64,000 bases of DNA from Roseateles aquatilis (GTDB lineage: Bacteria; Pseudomonadota; Gammaproteobacteria; Burkholderiales; Burkholderiaceae_C), in contig NZ_NIOF01000007.1 in NCBI RefSeq assembly GCF_002205645.1, positions 292,574-356,573 on the forward strand, read 5' to 3'. Below, piece after piece: positions 8,179 through 21,009 of this stretch. Positions within the stretch are counted from its first letter, which is position 1. Every line of letters begins with the position of its first letter. The translations under genes and the position numbers were made by a program. The notes under the pieces were generated by a model that made no database searches, had not been told where the DNA came from, and was given only the letters and a program-made list of their open reading frames with translations.

Positions 8179-9861
8179 TCACTTCTTCATCGTCGCGCCG
8201 ATCTGCTTGTTGATCATCCATTGCTGGGCGATCGACAGGATGTTGTTCACCAGCCAGTACAGCACCAGGCCGGACGGGAAGAAGAAGAACATCACGCTGA
8301 AGGCCAGCGGCATGATCCACATCATCTTGGCCTGCACCGGATCGGCCGGTTGCGGGTTCAGCCAGACCTGCAGCAGGCTGGACGCCGTCATCAGCAGCGG
8401 CAGCGGGCCGATCGGCGCGCTCAGGATGTGTCCGAACAGGCTGTCGGGCTTGGACAGGTCATGGATCCACAGGATCCACGGCGCGCCGCGCATCTCGACG
8501 CTCGACAGCAGCACCCAGTACAGCGCGATGAAGAACGGCATCTGCAGGAAGATCGGCAGGCAGCTGCCCAGCGGATTGATCTTCTCTTCCTTGTAGATGC
8601 GCATCATCTCCTGCTGCATCTGCTGCGGCTTGTCCTTCATGCGCTCGCGCATCTCCTGGATGCGCGGGTTCACCGCTTTCATCTTGGCCATGCTGCGGTA
8701 CGCGCTGGCGTTCAGGCCGTAGAACGCGACCTTCAACAGCACCACCAGCAGGATGATCGACCAGCCCCAGTTGCCCAGGAACTTGTGCAGCAGGTCCAGC
8801 AGCCAGAACAGCGGCTTGGACAGCACCTTGAAGATGCCATAGTCCTTCACCAGCTCCAAGCCCGGGGCCAGCACTTCGAGCTTCTTCTCCTCCTGCGGAC
8901 CGACGTACAGCTGGTTGTCCAGCTTGGCCGACGCGCCAGGAGCGACGGTGGCGAAGTTCGTCACCATGCCGACGGTGTAGAGGTTCTCGTTGAGCGGACG
9001 CACGTTGAACTCGCGCGGGCCAGCCTCGTTGCGCAGCCAGGCGCTGACGAAGTAATGCTGGACCATCGCGACCCAGCCGTCGTCGGCGTTCTTGTCGTAC
9101 TCGGCCTTGCCCTTCTTCAGATCGTCGAACGAAAGCTTGTGGTACTTCGCCTTGTCCGTGTACAGCGCGGGGCCCGAGAACGAGGTCGGCGCGAACGACG
9201 GGCCGGTGTGGTCGACGTGGCCGTCGCGCACCAGTTGCACGTACAGCTGCGGCGTCACCGCGGCGGCGCCAGTGTTGGTGACCTCGTGCTGGACGCCGAT
9301 GGCGTAGTCACCGCGCTTGAAGGTATAGGTCTTGACCAGCTTGACGCCGCCCTGCTCGCCTTCCATGCGCACGGTCAGCGCATCCTGGCCGTCCTTCAGA
9401 TCGCGCGGGCCATCGACCAGCGACAGCACCGTCTGGTCGCTCGGCGCGCCCGGCACGTTCAGCAGACCCGAGCGGGCGCTGTATTGGCGGATCGGGTCGA
9501 GCACCACGACATGGCCGCTCGGATTGGTGTCGTCGGCGTGCTTGAGCAACTCGACGCGCACCAGGCTGCCGCCACGCGTGTCGATGGTGGCCTTCACGAC
9601 ATCGGTCGTGATGGTGACGAACTGGCTCTGGACCGCTGGCGCGGCGGGCACGCCCGCGGCGGCGGAAGCACCGGCGGCGGCGGGCAGCGCGGCGGTCACG
9701 GCCGAGGCGGCGGACGCCGGGCCGGCGGGTGCGCTGGCGGTCTTCGCGGGCGCCGGATGGAACAGCGACGGCTGGCCGTTGTGCCGCTGCCAGCCGTCCC
9801 ACAGAAGGACCAGCGACATCGTGAACACCACCCACAGGATGGTGCGGCGAATATCAGTCAT
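8179..9861 (-). CDS. yidC: Membrane protein insertase YidC
   Basis: YidC (561 residues) inserts and folds inner-membrane proteins with or without the Sec translocon. An N-terminal membrane anchor (MTDIRRTILWVVFTMSLVLL) leads into the large periplasmic beta-supersandwich domain (about 90-340). The conserved five-helix core follows (from WGWSIILLVVLLKVAFYGL), with KMKAVNPRIQEM and KINPLGSCLPIFLQMP. The hydrophilic-groove Arg is probably the one in the first core loop. The ATG at 9861 overlaps the yidD stop by 4 bp. The C-terminus ends in a short basic tail (ATMKK). Confidence 0.98.
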   Translation of the reverse strand: MTDIRRTILWVVFTMSLVLLWDGWQRHNGQPSLFHPAPAKTASAPAGPASAASAVTAALPAAAGASAAAGVPAAPAVQSQFVTITTDVVKATIDTRGGSLVRVELLKHADDTNPSGHVVVLDPIRQYSARSGLLNVPGAPSDQTVLSLVDGPRDLKDGQDALTVRMEGEQGGVKLVKTYTFKRGDYAIGVQHEVTNTGAAAVTPQLYVQLVRDGHVDHTGPSFAPTSFSGPALYTDKAKYHKLSFDDLKKGKAEYDKNADDGWVAMVQHYFVSAWLRNEAGPREFNVRPLNENLYTVGMVTNFATVAPGASAKLDNQLYVGPQEEKKLEVLAPGLELVKDYGIFKVLSKPLFWLLDLLHKFLGNWGWSIILLVVLLKVAFYGLNASAYRSMAKMKAVNPRIQEMRERMKDKPQQMQQEMMRIYKEEKINPLGSCLPIFLQMPFFIALYWVLLSSVEMRGAPWILWIHDLSKPDSLFGHILSAPIGPLPLLMTASSLLQVWLNPQPADPVQAKMMWIMPLAFSVMFFFFPSGLVLYWLVNNILSIAQQWMINKQIGATMKK

Positions 9862-10172
9862 GGGGAAGCTTTTGTTTTGGCGGTTGATTGGGTCCGACCC
9901 GGCCGGCATCCGGTGAGGCGGGTGAACAGGCGGGGCGGATTGTCAGGCACGGGATCATGCCCGCCCAGGCACAGCGGATTGCAGCGCAGGATACGCGCGG
10001 CGGCCAGGTAGGTGCCGGCGCACGCGCCGTGCTGGCGCAGCGCCTGCATGGCGTAGTTCGAGCAGCTCGGGCTGTAGCGGCAGCCCGCCCGCAACCAGGC
10101 GCTGAACAGCAGCTGGTAGCCGCGCACCAGCCCCATCAGCAAACGCGTCGGCAGGCCGGGACGGGCATCCAT
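9858..10172 (-). CDS. yidD: Membrane protein insertion efficiency factor YidD
   Basis: YidD is a small inner-membrane-associated protein that helps YidC substrates insert. The signature CRYSPSCSNYAMQAL and the motif RILRCNPLCLGGHDPVP are intact. The ATG at 10172 (104 residues) follows an AGGATC ribosome site and begins 17 nt after rnpA. A TTG seven codons upstream is possible but would overlap rnpA. The last 20 residues are variable, as usual in the family. Confidence 0.95.
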   Translation of the reverse strand: MDARPGLPTRLLMGLVRGYQLLFSAWLRAGCRYSPSCSNYAMQALRQHGACAGTYLAAARILRCNPLCLGGHDPVPDNPPRLFTRLTGCRPGRTQSTAKTKASP

Positions 10173-10189
10173 GGTCGGATCCTGACGCG

Positions 10190-10744
10190 TCAACTCGCGG
10201 CCGGCGCGCGCGCCAGCTTGCGGGTCAGGTGCAGGAGTTCGGCGCGCGCGGCCTCCCGGAGCGCGTCGGACGAGGCGCTCGGGAACTGCTTGCGGTCGAA
10301 GGGCATCCGCAGCCGCACGACCCAGAGGCCGGGCGGCAGTTCCGGCAGGTCGCCGAACACCGCGCGGATCTGGCGCTTGAGCAGCACCCGCGTGACCGCG
10401 CGCTTCGCGTGCCGCTTGGGCACGACGTAGCCCAGCCAGGCGCCTTGCGGCGCGGCTGGAAGCGGATCGTCGGGTGGGCGCACGGGCGACATGGGCCGGT
10501 CGTCCGGAATGGACGACGCCGCGGACGGGGCCGCGGCATCGGTCGGATCGCGTGATTCATCCACAGCCTGGGGATGAATCGGTGCATCACCTGTGGACAA
10601 GTCGCCTTGTCCTGTGGACGGGCGGCGCTTCGGCAGCGAAGGGCTGGCGGCCAGGTGATGCACGGCGAAGTGCGCGCTGCGCGCGCGGCTGGGGGTTCCC
10701 AGCACACGCTCGAAATCGGCCGATCGCACGATGCGGCCGATCAC
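10190..10744 (-). CDS. rnpA: Ribonuclease P protein component, with low-complexity insertion
   Basis: RnpA is the protein subunit of RNase P, which matures tRNA 5' ends. The N-terminal part (VIGRIVRSADFERVLG, HFAVHHL) and the RNA-binding part (GYVVPKRHAKRAVTRVLLKRQIRAVF) match the family. They are separated by about 65 extra residues rich in Pro, Ser, Asp and Ala (about residues 40-105). A GTG at 10744 gives 184 residues and starts right at the usual Burkholderiales beginning IGR; this start was chosen over the GTG at 10840, which would overlap rpmH. The DNA of the insertion carries DnaA-box-like sequences (see 10557-10621). Confidence 0.9.
   Translation of the reverse strand: MIGRIVRSADFERVLGTPSRARSAHFAVHHLAASPSLPKRRPSTGQGDLSTGDAPIHPQAVDESRDPTDAAAPSAASSIPDDRPMSPVRPPDDPLPAAPQGAWLGYVVPKRHAKRAVTRVLLKRQIRAVFGDLPELPPGLWVVRLRMPFDRKQFPSASSDALREAARAELLHLTRKLARAPAAS
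10557..10621. other. Cluster of DnaA-box-like 9-mers inside rnpA
   Basis: TCATCCACA (10557-10565), TGTGGACAA (10592-10600) and TGTGGACGG (10613-10621) differ from the DnaA box TTATCCACA/TGTGGATAA by one, one and two bases. They lie within the family-atypical insertion of rnpA, less than 1 kb from dnaA. They may extend the origin or serve as DnaA regulatory sites, or they may be chance repeats of a Ser-Thr-Gly coding stretch. Confidence 0.35.
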
Positions 10745-10778
10745 GGCGCTTGCGGAAGTCAGGTCGTCAGGTTGACGC

Positions 10779-10913
10779 TCAGACGGCCAGGCGCTTGCGG
10801 CCCTTGGCGCGACGAGCGGCGATGACGGCGCGGCCGCCACGGGTCTTCATGCGGACCAGGAAGCCATGGGTACGGGCGCGACGGGTCTTGGAACCTTGAT
10901 AAGTGCGTTTCAT
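10779..10913 (-). CDS. rpmH: 50S ribosomal protein L34
   Basis: This 44-residue protein starts [19 protein letters not shown] and ends AKGRKRLAV, a full match to L34, the small basic large-subunit protein. It is the first gene of the rpmH-rnpA-yidD-yidC run and is divergent from dnaA, as in most bacteria. The stop lies 34 nt before the chosen rnpA start. Confidence 0.98.
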   Translation of the reverse strand: MKRTYQGSKTRRARTHGFLVRMKTRGGRAVIAARRAKGRKRLAV

Positions 10914-11305
10914 GCTGAACCTCTTTCGGAACTCTCGGAACTTCCGCCCGCTTCAGGCGACATGCCTGACTGCGGTTGGACGACATCGGGGTGACGTCTG
11001 AACGTCCCCTTCATCGCGTTTTCAACTGATCCCTTCGAGCCAGGCGCGCCATCCTATGACAGTGCGACAACCTCTCGGGAGCAGGAAACGGTGCGGAAGC
11101 CGCTCGGAAATCGGAGGCCCACGCAGGTACGTCCGGGCGTCCGGAAAACCCGCGATTACAGCAAAGTTTTGGCCCAGGGTCAACGAGAAGGCTTCCCGCC
11201 ACGGGGATTACCTGCACTTGACCGGCCCGAGAAATCTGTGGATAACCCTGGCTTCGCGGCCTCGAATCGGTACAATCGGGCCGCTCGAAGAATAAGTTTT
11301 CCACA
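10914..11305. other. rpmH-dnaA intergenic region: dnaA promoter and probable oriC part
   Basis: This 392-bp region lies between the divergent rpmH and dnaA genes. It holds one perfect DnaA box (TGTGGATAA, 11237-11245) and one near-match (TTTTCCACA, 11297-11305) abutting the dnaA start. A TACAAT at 11271-11276 is a plausible dnaA -10 element. No clear AT-rich unwinding tract or box array is seen, so the full origin may extend into neighbouring sequence. DnaA autoregulation is likely from the box position. Confidence 0.55.
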
Positions 11306-12829
<1,524 letters not shown>

Positions 12830-12899
12830 GGCAAAAAGCCTTCGCCTTCAGCGAAAATGCCGCGTTCGCCCGAACAGCCAACAGTGGAGAGAGGTTGAC

Positions 12900-16678
<3,779 letters not shown>

Positions 16679-16743
16679 GCCCCTCACCAGAAAACAGGAC
16701 GGTCCAGGGAACGACAAACGCCCGCGACGTCTTTGACAACGAG

Positions 16744-16772
16744 AACGCCCGACACCGTCGGGCGTTTCTCTT
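16744..16772 (+). terminator. Rho-independent terminator after gyrB
   Basis: AACGCCCGAC (16744-16753) pairs with GTCGGGCGTT (16757-16766) and is followed by TCTCTTT. It lies 65 nt after the gyrB stop. Confidence 0.8.
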
Positions 16773-16913
16773 TCCGCATCGCGGCAGGGCCAGCCTGACT
16801 GGTTCAACTCCGGCACCCAGTTGCGCTTGCGTGGCTGCCGGGACGCGGAATCCAGGCGTTCGTTCCAAACCACCTGGGGCTGGTGCCGCCAGCGGCTGCA
16901 TCGCTGCGTCGAT

Positions 16914-16936
16914 TAGGTTTTTACCTATCTGGTAAA
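16914..16936 (+). promoter_or_regulatory. Palindromic operator/promoter of the HigBA module
   Basis: Two nested palindromes, TAGGT-TTTT-ACCTA and TTTACC-TATCT-GGTAAA (16920-16936), lie about 36 nt before the toxin start in an AT-rich patch. The placement and symmetry fit an autoregulatory site for the HigA-type antitoxin. Confidence 0.55.
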
Positions 16937-16971
16937 GTCTTCCACCCGGAGACGAGACGCGAGGAACGTTC

Positions 16972-17301
16972 TTGGAGATCCTGTTCAAGGACAAGCGGCT
17001 GCGCGAGACATGCGAAAAAGCCGCCGTGGCCAGAAAGACGCTGGGGGACATCGGAGCTCGCAAGTTGCAGTCGCGTCTGGCGGACCTGTGCGCGGCGTCG
17101 CGCGTGGGCGATCTGACGGCAGGAAATCCTCATCCGTTGAAAGGGGACAGGGATGGCCAATTCGCGGTGGACCTGCACGGCGGCTGGCGATTGGTGTTCA
17201 CTTCTGCCAACGATCCCGTTCCGCGTCGAGACGACGCGTCCATCGAGTGGTGCGCCGTGACTATCGTCTGCATCGAGTTTATTGGGGACTACCATGACTG
17301 A
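16972..17301 (+). CDS. higB: HigB-like (RelE/ParE superfamily) toxin
   Basis: This 109-residue protein resembles HigB toxins, mRNA interferases that cut translated messages in the ribosome. Family features are the N-terminal basic helices (RLRETCEKAAVARKTLGDIGARKLQSRLADL in parts), the PHPLKGDRDGQFAVDL segment and the beta-strand GWRLVF. The start is a TTG at 16972 preceded by GAGGA at the right spacing. It overlaps the antitoxin start by 8 nt. Toxin-first order is typical of higBA. The motif residues support a fold-level call; activity is inferred. Confidence 0.83.
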   Translation: MEILFKDKRLRETCEKAAVARKTLGDIGARKLQSRLADLCAASRVGDLTAGNPHPLKGDRDGQFAVDLHGGWRLVFTSANDPVPRRDDASIEWCAVTIVCIEFIGDYHD

Positions 17302-18418
17302 AGCGCTTGAACCTGGCGCTGCCTTCGCGCCGGACTGGGTATCGCCGCCCGGTGACACCATCCTGGATCTGCTGGAGGAACGCGGCTGGACCCAGCAGCA
17401 GGTCGCGGATCGGCTCGGCTTTTCCCTCAAGCACGTCAATCAGCTGATCAAGGGCAAGGTGCCGCTGTCCGAGGATGCGGCGGTCCGACTTCAGACCGTG
17501 TTGGGAGCGTCGGTCGGCTTCTGGCTGAGCCGCGAAGCGCAGTACCGAGAGCGCCTGGCATTGCAAGGCGCCGCCGAGCGGCAAGTCGCCATGGTGCCGT
17601 GGCTGGAACGCTTTCCCCTCAAGGAAATGATGGCGCTGGGCATCTTGCCCAAGCAGCGACTCGACGCCAGGGCCAAGCCCGCGTTGGTGGGTGAGTTGTT
17701 GACCTTCTTCGGCGTCGCCAGCCCGACGCAGTGGGAGGGTCAGTACGGCGAAATGGCCGTGTCCTTCCGTCGCAGCCGGGAAGATCAGGCCGATGTCGCC
17801 GCGATCTCCGCCTGGCTCCGCATGGGTGAGCGGCTTGCCGAACGAATCGACGGCCCTCGGTATGACGAGGCCAGGTTCCGCGCCGCGCTGACGCAAATCC
17901 GCCAGTTGACCCGCTTGCCGCCCGACGCGTTCGAACCCCAACTGCACCGCCTGCTGCGGGAGGCGGGCGTGGCATTCGTGCTGGTGCCTGCCTTGCCGCG
18001 CAGCCATGTCTCGGGCGTCGCGCGATGGCTCAATACGCAACGGCCGTTGATTCAGCTCTCGCTATACGGCAAGACCAACGACAAGTTCTGGTTCAACTTC
18101 TTTCACGAAGCCGCCCACATCCTGCTTCATGCTCAGCAGAAGGCCACCGTGTTCTTGGACGACCCCAACCGCGAAGGGTCCGGTTCAAAGGAAGAGCGGG
18201 AGGCGAACGCATGGGCCCGCGATTGGCTGATTCCACCGCCTCTGGCCCAAGACCTGGCGTCGCTGCCGCGCACTCGCGCCGCGGTGCAGGCGTTCGCCGA
18301 AAAGGCCGGCGTTCACGCGGGCATCGTCGTGGGCCGCATGCAGCATGAACGATGGCTCGAAATGACCTGGCTGAACGACCTCAAGGTCAGCTTCCGTTTC
18401 TCGGCGCCCGCTGAATGA
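17294..18418 (+). CDS. HigA-type antitoxin fused to ImmA/IrrE metallopeptidase
   Basis: This 374-residue protein starts with a HigA-like XRE helix-turn-helix (WTQQQVADRLGFSLKHVNQLIKGK, residues 32-55 in two helices) that should bind the upstream palindrome and neutralise the toxin. The C-terminal half holds an ImmA/IrrE peptidase domain with the zinc motif HEAAH (271-275) and a downstream EREANAWARDWL glutamate segment. Ordinary HigA is about 100 residues. In ImmA-type proteins the peptidase cleaves a repressor on a stress signal, so this fusion may cut itself or the toxin complex when triggered. The fusion is known in databases as an annotation class, but its mechanism is largely inferred. 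Confidence 0.88.
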   Translation: MTEALEPGAAFAPDWVSPPGDTILDLLEERGWTQQQVADRLGFSLKHVNQLIKGKVPLSEDAAVRLQTVLGASVGFWLSREAQYRERLALQGAAERQVAMVPWLERFPLKEMMALGILPKQRLDARAKPALVGELLTFFGVASPTQWEGQYGEMAVSFRRSREDQADVAAISAWLRMGERLAERIDGPRYDEARFRAALTQIRQLTRLPPDAFEPQLHRLLREAGVAFVLVPALPRSHVSGVARWLNTQRPLIQLSLYGKTNDKFWFNFFHEAAHILLHAQQKATVFLDDPNREGSGSKEEREANAWARDWLIPPPLAQDLASLPRTRAAVQAFAEKAGVHAGIVVGRMQHERWLEMTWLNDLKVSFRFSAPAE

Positions 18419-18451
18419 ACGAAGCCGCGGCGCCACAGCCGCGTTCGCTCC

Positions 18452-18913
18452 TCACATGGCGTGATCCGGTCGGCCGGACCCCACACCCGACGACACGATC
18501 AGACGGTCCAGCGACCACCGCCCCGGCCCCCTCCCCAGCAGATACAGCATCGGTGCCGCCCAGGTGAGGTGCGTCGGCCACCCCGACGGGTACACGAACA
18601 GCTGAATGACCGCCGTCATGCCGAGCACGCCCAAGGCGGCGAAGCGCGTGAACAGCCCCAGCACCAGCAGGATCGGCAGCACGTGCTCGGCCGTCGTCGC
18701 CATGTATGCCGCCCATTCGGGTGGAAGCAGCGGCAGCGCGTAATCCTGTCGGAACAGCAGGAAGGTCGTGTCGGTCAGCGTGAACCAGCCTTCGACCTTG
18801 GTCCGGCCGGATAACCAGAACACGCCCGCGATGCTGAAGCGGCTCGCCAACGCGATGAGGTCGTGAGAGATCGCGTGCTCCAGGCGACGCGTGAGGGCAG
18901 TGATCGTGTTCAT
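18452..18913 (-). CDS. DoxX-family membrane protein of the bufferin operon
   Basis: This 153-residue protein has four hydrophobic helices (FSIAGVFWLSGRTKVEG, ATTAEHVLPILLVLGLFTRF in part, ALGVLGMTAVIQLFVYPSGW) and the conserved Trp-Thr-His pattern of DoxX. It is the last gene of the operon and its ATG overlaps the DUF2063 gene by 4 bp. DoxX proteins often accompany MNIO-type RiPP operons and are thought to act in membrane redox chemistry. Its exact role is not known. Confidence 0.85.
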   Translation of the reverse strand: MNTITALTRRLEHAISHDLIALASRFSIAGVFWLSGRTKVEGWFTLTDTTFLLFRQDYALPLLPPEWAAYMATTAEHVLPILLVLGLFTRFAALGVLGMTAVIQLFVYPSGWPTHLTWAAPMLYLLGRGPGRWSLDRLIVSSGVGSGRPDHAM

Positions 18914-19701
18914 GTGGAGATCGCCGTGAAGGCGCCTTGTGTGAGCAATCGGCCCAGCGCGGCGCCGAGGTCCGAAGCGGGATAACGAAGTTGCGTTTGC
19001 GTCAGCGCCGTGGCGATGGCGTGGCCGTCGGCGCACGCCTCCAGCAGCGCGCAGTCCGCGTCCGCCAGATCCGTGACCACGACCGCGCCGATCGGACGCG
19101 TCAGCAGGGCGCCTTGACCGTTCCAGTGCGGGGGATTCGGGTCGGGCCACGCCTCGCGCGCGCCCAGCCACAGGCTGAAGGCCGGCCAATCGGCGCACCA
19201 GCGCCACCGCGTCGCGGGATGGACCCTCAGCCGCGCGTGCGCCAGCTGTTCGATGTCGAGTCCCGCCACGTCCCCGGCGGTCAGCACCGGCGCATCGGCG
19301 GCCACATGGCTTTCGCTCCAGAGGCGGTCCAGCCGGGCGACCTCCGGCAGCCAGGGCCACTCGCCGTCCGGCAGGAACACGTGCAGCGCCTCCGGGAAGG
19401 ACGCGCCGTAGTGATGCAGCTCGCCATCGGTTGGCGCCTGGGTGCGGACATAGTCCAGCGCGACCGCCTTCAGCCAGTCGTCACCGACCAGCCGACGCAC
19501 CGCCGGATAGAGCGCCAGCAACGCATCCACGCAGCCCGTGAGCACCGTGTTGCGGTACACGGCGAAACCGGGTTGATTCGCCCACGCCGACGTGCCGAAC
19601 TGCGCCCCGGCGACTCCGGCGGACGGGGTCTCGGATTCGGCCTTGGGCGCCTGGGCCCACAGATCCCGCCAGAACGTCCGCTGGAACTCGTCGAGCGTCA
19701 T
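18910..19701 (-). CDS. bufC: DUF2063 (HvfC/BufC-like) partner of MNIO enzyme
   Basis: This 263-residue protein has the N-terminal DUF2063 helical domain (FQRTFWRDLW, FAVYRNTVLTGCVDALLALYPAVRRLVG in parts, FFLP-like PDGEWPWLPEVARLDRLW). It overlaps bufB by 4 bp and the DoxX gene by 4 bp. In methanobactin and bufferin systems this family forms a complex with the MNIO enzyme and helps recognise the precursor leader. That role is taken from family knowledge. Confidence 0.87.
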   Translation of the reverse strand: MTLDEFQRTFWRDLWAQAPKAESETPSAGVAGAQFGTSAWANQPGFAVYRNTVLTGCVDALLALYPAVRRLVGDDWLKAVALDYVRTQAPTDGELHHYGASFPEALHVFLPDGEWPWLPEVARLDRLWSESHVAADAPVLTAGDVAGLDIEQLAHARLRVHPATRWRWCADWPAFSLWLGAREAWPDPNPPHWNGQGALLTRPIGAVVVTDLADADCALLEACADGHAIATALTQTQLRYPASDLGAALGRLLTQGAFTAIST

Positions 19702-20537
19702 GCCGGTGTCTCCACGTCCTGGCGAAGCAGCCCCTGCGCATGGTCCCGCTCGCCCATCAGCTCGGCGAATGCCGGCAGATTGCCATCGCGCTCGATCAGC
19801 GTGGGGCGCGGGCCGATCCGGCCGACCAATCGCTCCAGCAGCGTCCAGACCGGCGCGGCGATCGGCGCATCGTGGCTGTCGATCAACAACGCCGTGCCCA
19901 GCGCGGGATCGTCGCGATGCCCCGCGACATGGATTTCCATCACCGCCTCGCCATCGATCGCATCGATCCAGCGCCCGGCATCGATACCGACGTTGCGGGC
20001 CGACACGAACACGTTGTTCACGTCGACCAGCAGGCCGCAGCCCGTGCGTCGCACCAGCTCGTGGAGGAAGTCGACCTCGTCCCACTCGTGGCCCTCCAGG
20101 CGGAGGTAGTGGGACGGGTTCTCGATCGCTACGCGGCAGCGCAGGCGGTCCTGCAGGAGCGAGACGTGCGCGCACAAGCGTCGCAGCGTCTCGGTCGAGC
20201 GCGGTACCGGCAGCAGGTCCGGCGCATAACCCGCGCCGAGGCGGCTCCACGCCAGGTGCTCGGACACCAACGCCGGCTGCACCCGCCGCACCAGCGCGGC
20301 GAGCCGCTCCAGATGGCGCGCGTCTGGCGCCTCGCGGCCTGCGAGCGACGCCGACACGCCATGCAGGGACAGGGGGTGCTCCGCCCGCAACGCCTCCAGC
20401 AACGCCAGGCGCGGGCCGCCCTCGACGAGGTAGTTCTCGGGGTGGACCTCGAACCAGAGCTCCGCGGCACGCGCGGCGAGCGCGTCCTCGGCGTGCTCGG
20501 GCTTGAAGCCCAGCCCGGCGCCCAGCGTGCGGGGCAT
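19698..20537 (-). CDS. bufB: MNIO-family (DUF692) peptide-modifying iron oxidase
   Basis: This 279-residue TIM-barrel enzyme belongs to the multinuclear non-heme iron-dependent oxidases (DUF692). Metal-ligand motifs are FEVHPENYL, LHGVSASL, VSEHLAW, IENPSHYL, DVNNVFVSA, EIHVAGH and DSHDAPI, all intact. Relatives modify cysteines of a partner peptide to oxazolone/thioamide (MbnB) or to thio-oxazole-type rings (bufferins). The gene follows the DUF2282 precursor by 6 nt, so the precursor is its likely substrate. Confidence 0.93.
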   Translation of the reverse strand: MPRTLGAGLGFKPEHAEDALAARAAELWFEVHPENYLVEGGPRLALLEALRAEHPLSLHGVSASLAGREAPDARHLERLAALVRRVQPALVSEHLAWSRLGAGYAPDLLPVPRSTETLRRLCAHVSLLQDRLRCRVAIENPSHYLRLEGHEWDEVDFLHELVRRTGCGLLVDVNNVFVSARNVGIDAGRWIDAIDGEAVMEIHVAGHRDDPALGTALLIDSHDAPIAAPVWTLLERLVGRIGPRPTLIERDGNLPAFAELMGERDHAQGLLRQDVETPA

Positions 20538-20543
20538 GGCGGA

Positions 20544-20834
20544 TCAGCCCTTCATCGGCGTCAGCGAGCCCATGCCCTTGGGCGTCTTGATGGTGGTGCA
20601 GGTGCCGGCGGGCACGTACTTCCAGGAATTGGCCTGGTAGTCCACCTTGGCGGTGCCGGCGCAGGTGGTGCCGGGGCCCGCGGCGCAGTCGTTCTTGCCG
20701 GCCATGGCGACGCCGTAGCAACGCTCCTTGTCGGCGGCGGGCTTGGCGTCCTGCGGCTGGGACTGCGCGATCGCGGCGCCGGCGGACAGCGCGGCCAGGG
20801 TGGCGAGGGCGGCGGTGAGGGTGGTCGACTTCAT
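20544..20834 (-). CDS. bufA: DUF2282 bufferin-like RiPP precursor
   Basis: This 96-residue protein starts with a Sec-type signal peptide (hydrophobic core about residues 6-22, cleavage near AIA-Q). The mature part is Lys-rich and has four cysteines, at residues 39, 50, 58 and 79, in [16 protein letters not shown] and TTCAGT. This matches DUF2282 bufferin precursors, whose modified cysteines bind copper in the periplasm. It is first in the bufABC-doxX operon and has a sigma-F-like promoter upstream. Copper binding is inferred from the family. Confidence 0.88.
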   Translation of the reverse strand: MKSTTLTAALATLAALSAGAAIAQSQPQDAKPAADKERCYGVAMAGKNDCAAGPGTTCAGTAKVDYQANSWKYVPAGTCTTIKTPKGMGSLTPMKG

Positions 20835-20914
20835 GGGGACACTCCTAGAGGACAGGGTTGACGAAGGTTGAAGGTCGGACGCGCCGGTCGATCCGGCGAC
20901 GTTCCGAGGGGTAA

Positions 20915-20940
20915 TTCGCCGCGCGACGGCGACCGGTTAC
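20915..20940 (-). promoter_or_regulatory. ECF (SigF-type) promoter for the bufferin operon
   Basis: On the minus strand GTAACC (20940-20935) is followed after exactly 16 nt by CGAA (20918-20915), 81 nt before the bufA start. From memory, this is the motif described for Caulobacter SigF targets, which include DUF2282/MNIO operons. Confidence 0.72.
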
Positions 20941-20983
20941 AGCGCCGCCGACAAATCGCCCGACTATTTTTTTCGGGCCCGCT

Positions 20984-21009
20984 GTAACCTTTCGCCACCA
21001 TGGTGCGAA
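20984..21009 (+). promoter_or_regulatory. ECF (SigF-type) promoter of the sigma factor gene
   Basis: On the plus strand GTAACC (20984-20989) is followed after 16 nt by CGAA (21006-21009), the same motif as on the opposite strand. It implies autoregulation. The -10 element lies downstream of the first ATG of the sigma factor frame, so that ATG may not be used. Confidence 0.68.
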
